Shown here: piece after piece, positions 62,356 to 64,000 of the stretch | Layout: each line of letters opens with the position of its first letter | Numbering within the stretch: the first letter of the stretch is position 1 | From: QZLE01 sp033852135 | GTDB lineage: Bacteria > Pseudomonadota > Gammaproteobacteria > QZLD01 | NCBI GenBank assembly: GCA_033852135.1 | Contig: JAWSVB010000017.1 | Coordinates: forward strand, 98,814 to 162,813 | Length of the DNA: 64,000 nucleotides | Direction: 5' to 3' | Notes under the pieces: model-generated | Database searches by the model: none | What the model was told of the DNA's origin: nothing | What the model saw: the letters and a program-made list of their open reading frames with translations, nothing else | Made by a program: the position numbers and the translations under genes

Positions 62356-62561
62356 GGTATTTTTTATGAACCTTGATTTTTCATCACTTAGTCTTTGACC
62401 ACAAGAGTTAGAAAAAGTGACAAATTATGCATATAAAAAGTAAGAAATATTAGTGAAACATTAACTGTAAAGTGGTATTTGGTCAAATTTAAAACAGCTT
62501 TCTATTCTAGTTTGCCTAAAAATTCGGTATTTTATGCGCAAGATATAATTGGAGATCCAAA

Positions 62562-63761
62562 ATGACATCGGTTGAAAAGTCCCTAGAACTAATAAAAAGA
62601 GGTACTGAAGAAGTACTCATCGAGAAAGATCTGATAGAAAAACTAAAGCTGGGAAAGCCGCTAAAAGTTAAAGCTGGCTTTGATCCAACAGCACCGGATA
62701 TCCATTTAGGGCATACAGTTCTAATTAATAAACTGAGACAGTTTCAAGACCTAGGGCATGAGGCGATATTACTTATTGGCGATTTCACCGCAATGATTGG
62801 TGACCCTACTGGTAAAAGCGCAACTAGAAAATCCTTAACTAAAGAGGAAGTTTTAGAAAATGCCAAAACTTATGAAGACCAGGTGTTTAAGATTCTAGAC
62901 CCGGAGAAAACAAGAGTTGTTTATAACTCGGAATGGATGGGAAAAATGGATGCTGCAGATATGATTCAGCTAGCAGCAAAATATACTGTAGCAAGAATGT
63001 TGGAGCGTGATGATTTTGAAAAGCGCTATAAAGGTGGGCAGTCGATTGCAGTACACGAATTTCTCTACCCTTTAATCCAAGGTTATGACTCTGTAGCTTT
63101 AGAAGCAGATGTTGAGCTGGGTGGGACAGATCAGAAATTTAACTTATTAGTAGGGCGAGAATTACAGCGCCAGGCCGGGCAGTCACAGCAGATTGTGATT
63201 ACCACTCCAATTCTAGAAGGGCTTGATGGCGTACAGAAGATGTCAAAGTCACTTGCTAACTATATTGGTATCGATGAATCAGCAGATGAGATGTTTGGAA
63301 AAATCATGTCAATTTCTGATGAGTTGATGTGGCGCTATTATGAGCTACTAAGTTTCAGGCCGCTAGAAGAGATTGAACAGTTTAAGAAGGATATAGAAGG
63401 TGGGGCAAATCCACGCGATATTAAATTCTTACTCGGTGAAGAGATAGTAGAGCGCTTTCATGATAAAGAGGCAGCAGGAAAGGTAAGGGATAACTTTATA
63501 TCTAGGTTTAAGAAGAATGAGATACCAGATGACCTGCCAGAAGTTGAAGTGAAAGCAGTTGATGGCTTCATTGGAATACCTAATCTACTTAAAGAATCAG
63601 GGTTAACTGCGAGCACATCTGATGCAATGCGCATGATAAAGCAAGGCGCAGTAAAGAAAGATGGTGAAAAGATAGATGACAAATCGCATCAAACTGCGGC
63701 TGGAGAGACAGCTATCTTTCAGGTTGGTAAAAAACGAATTGTAAAGGTATCAGTAGTTTAA
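62562..63761 (+). CDS. tyrS: tyrosyl-tRNA synthetase
   Basis: A 399-residue class I synthetase charging tRNA-Tyr. The HIGH motif appears as HLGH (48-51), KMSKS is at 226-230, and GGTDQKFNLLVGRELQ and YPLIQGYDSVAL line the tyrosine pocket. A C-terminal S4 RNA-binding domain (LLKESGLTASTSDAMRMIKQGAVKKDGEKI) is present. It is of the TyrZ-like subtype found beside anmK and the rRNA operon in Pseudomonas. TATAAT sits 15 bp before the GGAG site, implying a very short leader. Confidence 0.96.
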   Translation: MTSVEKSLELIKRGTEEVLIEKDLIEKLKLGKPLKVKAGFDPTAPDIHLGHTVLINKLRQFQDLGHEAILLIGDFTAMIGDPTGKSATRKSLTKEEVLENAKTYEDQVFKILDPEKTRVVYNSEWMGKMDAADMIQLAAKYTVARMLERDDFEKRYKGGQSIAVHEFLYPLIQGYDSVALEADVELGGTDQKFNLLVGRELQRQAGQSQQIVITTPILEGLDGVQKMSKSLANYIGIDESADEMFGKIMSISDELMWRYYELLSFRPLEEIEQFKKDIEGGANPRDIKFLLGEEIVERFHDKEAAGKVRDNFISRFKKNEIPDDLPEVEVKAVDGFIGIPNLLKESGLTASTSDAMRMIKQGAVKKDGEKIDDKSHQTAAGETAIFQVGKKRIVKVSVV

Positions 63762-63803
63762 AACGATACCGTAATTTAATTGCAGAAATGTGACAATTAA
63801 CGT

Positions 63804-63831
63804 TTGACGTAATGGATGTAGGGTGTAGAAT
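63804..63831 (+). promoter_or_regulatory. rRNA operon promoter P1
   Basis: TTGACG and TAGAAT each have one mismatch to consensus and are separated by 16 bp. A GC-rich discriminator (GCGC) follows, as in growth-rate and ppGpp-controlled rRNA promoters. Confidence 0.6.
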
Positions 63832-63933
63832 GCGCATCTGCTTTAGAGATGGCCTTGGACGAAAGGGCTCTAGAGTGAGTTGGCAGGTTTCTTTTTTTGT
63901 TGTTTAGATGATAAAAAAAGGTGAACAAATCGG

Positions 63934-63961
63934 TTGACAAGAAAAGGACGAAGTATATAAT
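63934..63961 (+). promoter_or_regulatory. rRNA operon promoter P2 and leader
   Basis: Perfect TTGACA and TATAAT with a 16-bp spacer, 130 bp after P1. An A-rich stretch upstream could be an UP element. The last bases (GATCTTTAAGAAT) resemble the boxA region of rRNA leaders, so 16S rRNA should begin beyond the window edge. Confidence 0.8.
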
Positions 63962-64000
63962 TGCCGTCCGCTGGTTGAAAGGCCAGAGATCTTTAAGAAT

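Noticed and set aside
1..64000. CRISPR array, tRNA genes, prophage or intact insertion sequence
   Set aside because: No regularly spaced repeats, no cloverleaf-like sequences in the gaps, and no transposase, integrase or phage structural genes were seen on reading both strands; a dedicated tRNA search was not possible.

Overview
The window is chromosomal DNA of a low-GC, flagellated gammaproteobacterium outside the Enterobacterales. Three things point there. The mutL-miaA-hfq-hflX-hflK-hflC-DUF2065-hisZ-purA...rnr-rlmB block and the argC-DUF6776-bactofilin-anmK-M23 peptidase-tyrS-rRNA block both follow the Pseudomonas-like gammaproteobacterial order. The flagellar genes follow the FleQ/FlrA-FlrC scheme. 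A PEP-CTERM protein and an exosortase-associated glycosyltransferase suggest an environmental, probably aquatic, exopolysaccharide producer. I cannot name the genus.

Layout. 1-3.2 kb (minus strand): truncated RND membrane fusion protein, HD-domain protein, radical SAM protein, pyrC. 3.3-14.4 kb (plus): argG, then the mutL to purA housekeeping run. 14.4-18.9 kb: an accessory insertion between purA and rnr, holding hairpin repeats, a PEP-CTERM protein, a GH25 lysozyme lipoprotein and two tandem paralogous proteins with a Cys-His-Asp pattern like papain/transglutaminase folds. 19-22 kb: rnr and rlmB, separated by a MITE-like element. 22-27.4 kb: a DUF3592 membrane protein, a MerR/BmrR-type regulator and its probable targets (hydrolase, AEC transporter, nitroreductase).

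27.4-40.7 kb is the most distinctive part. Two homologous sensory modules face each other. One is a LivJ-type binding protein with a chemoreceptor (plus strand). The other is a paralogous binding protein, translationally coupled to a giant hybrid histidine kinase (minus strand). Both transducers share the same periplasmic sensor domain, and neither module has ABC permease genes. A single-domain response regulator, acpS-pdxJ and a BarA/GacS-type hybrid kinase lie among them. 41-43 kb: alaA and a small lipoprotein.

43.1-43.45 kb has a strong candidate for an unannotated Rsm/Csr-type regulatory RNA: a GacA-box-like palindrome, a -10 element, eight GGA motifs (two in hairpin loops) and an intrinsic terminator. 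It would connect the BarA-type kinase to CsrA control. 43.7-52.2 kb: fleQ/flrA, flrC (with a sigma-54 promoter, but no flrB/fleS between them) and fliEFGHIJ. 52.2-55.1 kb: a pentapeptide-repeat potassium-channel-like fusion between two copies of a hairpin repeat, a small monooxygenase-like protein and the exosortase-linked glycosyltransferase. 55.4-63.8 kb: a CLC channel overlapping argC, DUF6776, bactofilin, anmK, M23 peptidase and tyrS. The window ends in tandem rRNA promoters, and a 16S rRNA gene should begin just past the edge.

No tRNA, CRISPR array, prophage or intact transposase was seen. Homology calls rest on recognised motifs and gene order only; no database search was run.
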